Assembly (NCBI RefSeq): GCF_902805925.1
Contig: NZ_CADCUP010000108.1
Span: 2,325 to 35,191 of the forward strand
Reading direction: 5' to 3'
DNA length: 32,867 bases
Source of the DNA: an uncultured Nocardioides sp.
GTDB lineage: Bacteria > Actinomycetota > Actinomycetes > Propionibacteriales > Nocardioidaceae
The translations under genes and the position numbers were made by a program. The notes beneath the pieces are model-generated. The model ran no database searches. It saw nothing but the letters and a program-made list of their open reading frames with translations, and had not been told where the DNA came from. Positions 32,129 to 32,867 of this stretch are shown piece by piece (position 1 is the first letter of the stretch; every line of letters begins with the position of its first letter).

Positions 32129-32867
32129 ATGTCCGCCCCCGCACGCCCCGCCGACGTCGTCGACGCGCTGGTCGAGCGCTCGCGCACCGAGGGACGCCTG
32201 TCCCTCGAGCAGCTCCGCACCGCGTTCGACCACGCCGGCGTCGGCCCTGCCGAGGCGCGCACCGTCCTTCGCCAGCTCTCCGAGCAGGGGGCGGTGCTCC
32301 TGTCGGAGGACGCGGCCCCCACCACGACCCGGAGCCGTCGCGCCGCGGCGAAGCCGGACGGAAGCAAGGCACCGGCCGCCCGGCCGGCCAAGCGGGCCGC
32401 CGGCCCGCAGGAGAAGCGTCCGGCCGGACGCACCGTGGCAGACGGCGCCGCCGCCGAGCCGCTCGTTGAGGAGTCCAGCGTGCCCGTTCAGACCACCCCG
32501 CCCACCGCCGCCACCAAGGCTGCGGCTGCCGCGAAGCCGGTCAAGCAGACCAAGGCCGAGGCCGAGGCCGCCGTGCTCGAGTCGCAGCAGCCCGACGGCG
32601 ACACGGTGTTCGCCGAGCCCGTCGCCGCACCCGTCGTGGTCGCCGACGAGGACAAGCCGCTCGCGCTCGACGAGCCGCCGCCCGGCATCGACCTGGTCAA
32701 GGCCTACCTCCGCGAGATCGGCCGCGTCGCGCTGCTGACCGCCGAGATGGAGGTCGACCTGGCCAAGCGCATCGAGGCCGGCCTGTTCGCCACCGAGAAG
32801 CTCCGTCAGCACAACGTCGGCGAGACCAAGATCCCGGCCGCCATGCGCCGCGACCTGGTCGAGATCG
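32129..32867 (+). CDS. Second RpoD-like sigma factor (3' end cut by window edge)
   Basis: The frame is open from ATG 32129, behind CAGGAGATC, to the window end, 246 codons. Residues 1-55 look like region 1.1 ([33 protein letters not shown]). A linker of about 120 residues rich in Ala, Lys, Pro and Thr is followed by region 1.2 ([20 protein letters not shown]) and [20 protein letters not shown], nearly the same as the primary sigma upstream. Regions 2-4 lie outside the window. It looks like a tandem paralogue of the primary sigma rather than a short group 2 factor. Which of the two is essential cannot be told from sequence. Confidence 0.9.
   Translation, partial: MSAPARPADVVDALVERSRTEGRLSLEQLRTAFDHAGVGPAEARTVLRQLSEQGAVLLSEDAAPTTTRSRRAAAKPDGSKAPAARPAKRAAGPQEKRPAGRTVADGAAAEPLVEESSVPVQTTPPTAATKAAAAAKPVKQTKAEAEAAVLESQQPDGDTVFAEPVAAPVVVADEDKPLALDEPPPGIDLVKAYLREIGRVALLTAEMEVDLAKRIEAGLFATEKLRQHNVGETKIPAAMRRDLVEI

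Overview
The window is a high-GC actinobacterial chromosome segment, most like Nocardioides or a close relative. The evidence is the very high GC content, the frequent GTG starts, the actinobacterial families present (DUF3068, DUF4192, a MpaB-type oxygenase, a SigA with an Ala/Lys-rich N-terminal extension) and the many genes whose -10 hexamer lies 6-7 nt before the start codon, as in leaderless transcription. I see no rRNA, complete tRNA, CRISPR array, transposase or phage gene.

Layout. 1-5353: a polytopic membrane protein cut by the left edge (-), a DUF3068 protein, a methyltransferase (-), a phosphotransferase-fold kinase and a MpaB-family oxygenase. 5354-10248: rpsA with a long leader and a strong terminator, a sulfotransferase, then an overlapping run of an internally deleted MarR-like mini-protein, coaE and a NagZ-like glycoside hydrolase lipoprotein. 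10413-13731 (-): a group 2 sigma factor with a good SigR/SigH-type promoter, and an oligopeptidase B. 13741-23029: a sugar cluster made of a divergent ROK repressor and an operon of ABC ATPase, two permeases, binding lipoprotein, TIM-barrel isomerase, Gfo/Idh/MocA dehydrogenase and a second TIM-barrel isomerase. 23030-23710 is gene-free but has several hairpins. 23711-28610: dinB (-), DUF4192, a glutamate-cysteine ligase family protein, an unknown protein (-) and a universal stress protein. 28611-29430 is an accessory patch with a 15-bp tandem repeat, a truncated copy of an HhH-GPD gene, an orphan gene and a large perfect inverted repeat, next to the intact HhH-GPD gene. 30120-32867: the primary sigma factor, a small zincin metallopeptidase, and a second RpoD-like sigma factor cut by the right edge.

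How the genes work together. The best candidate for an undescribed system is the sugar cluster. It combines import, an NAD(P)-dependent dehydrogenase between two xylose-isomerase-like barrels, and a divergent ROK repressor with a candidate operator over the transporter promoter, but has no kinase or aldolase. This fits oxidation followed by isomerisation or elimination of a glycoside, anhydrosugar or cyclitol; the substrate cannot be read from sequence. Three sigma-70 genes lie within about 22 kb, one with a thiol-stress type promoter, which suggests a layered sigma network. Smaller oddities are a MarR remnant that has lost its DNA-binding domain yet remains translationally coupled to coaE, and the split-gene arrangement at the HhH-GPD locus.
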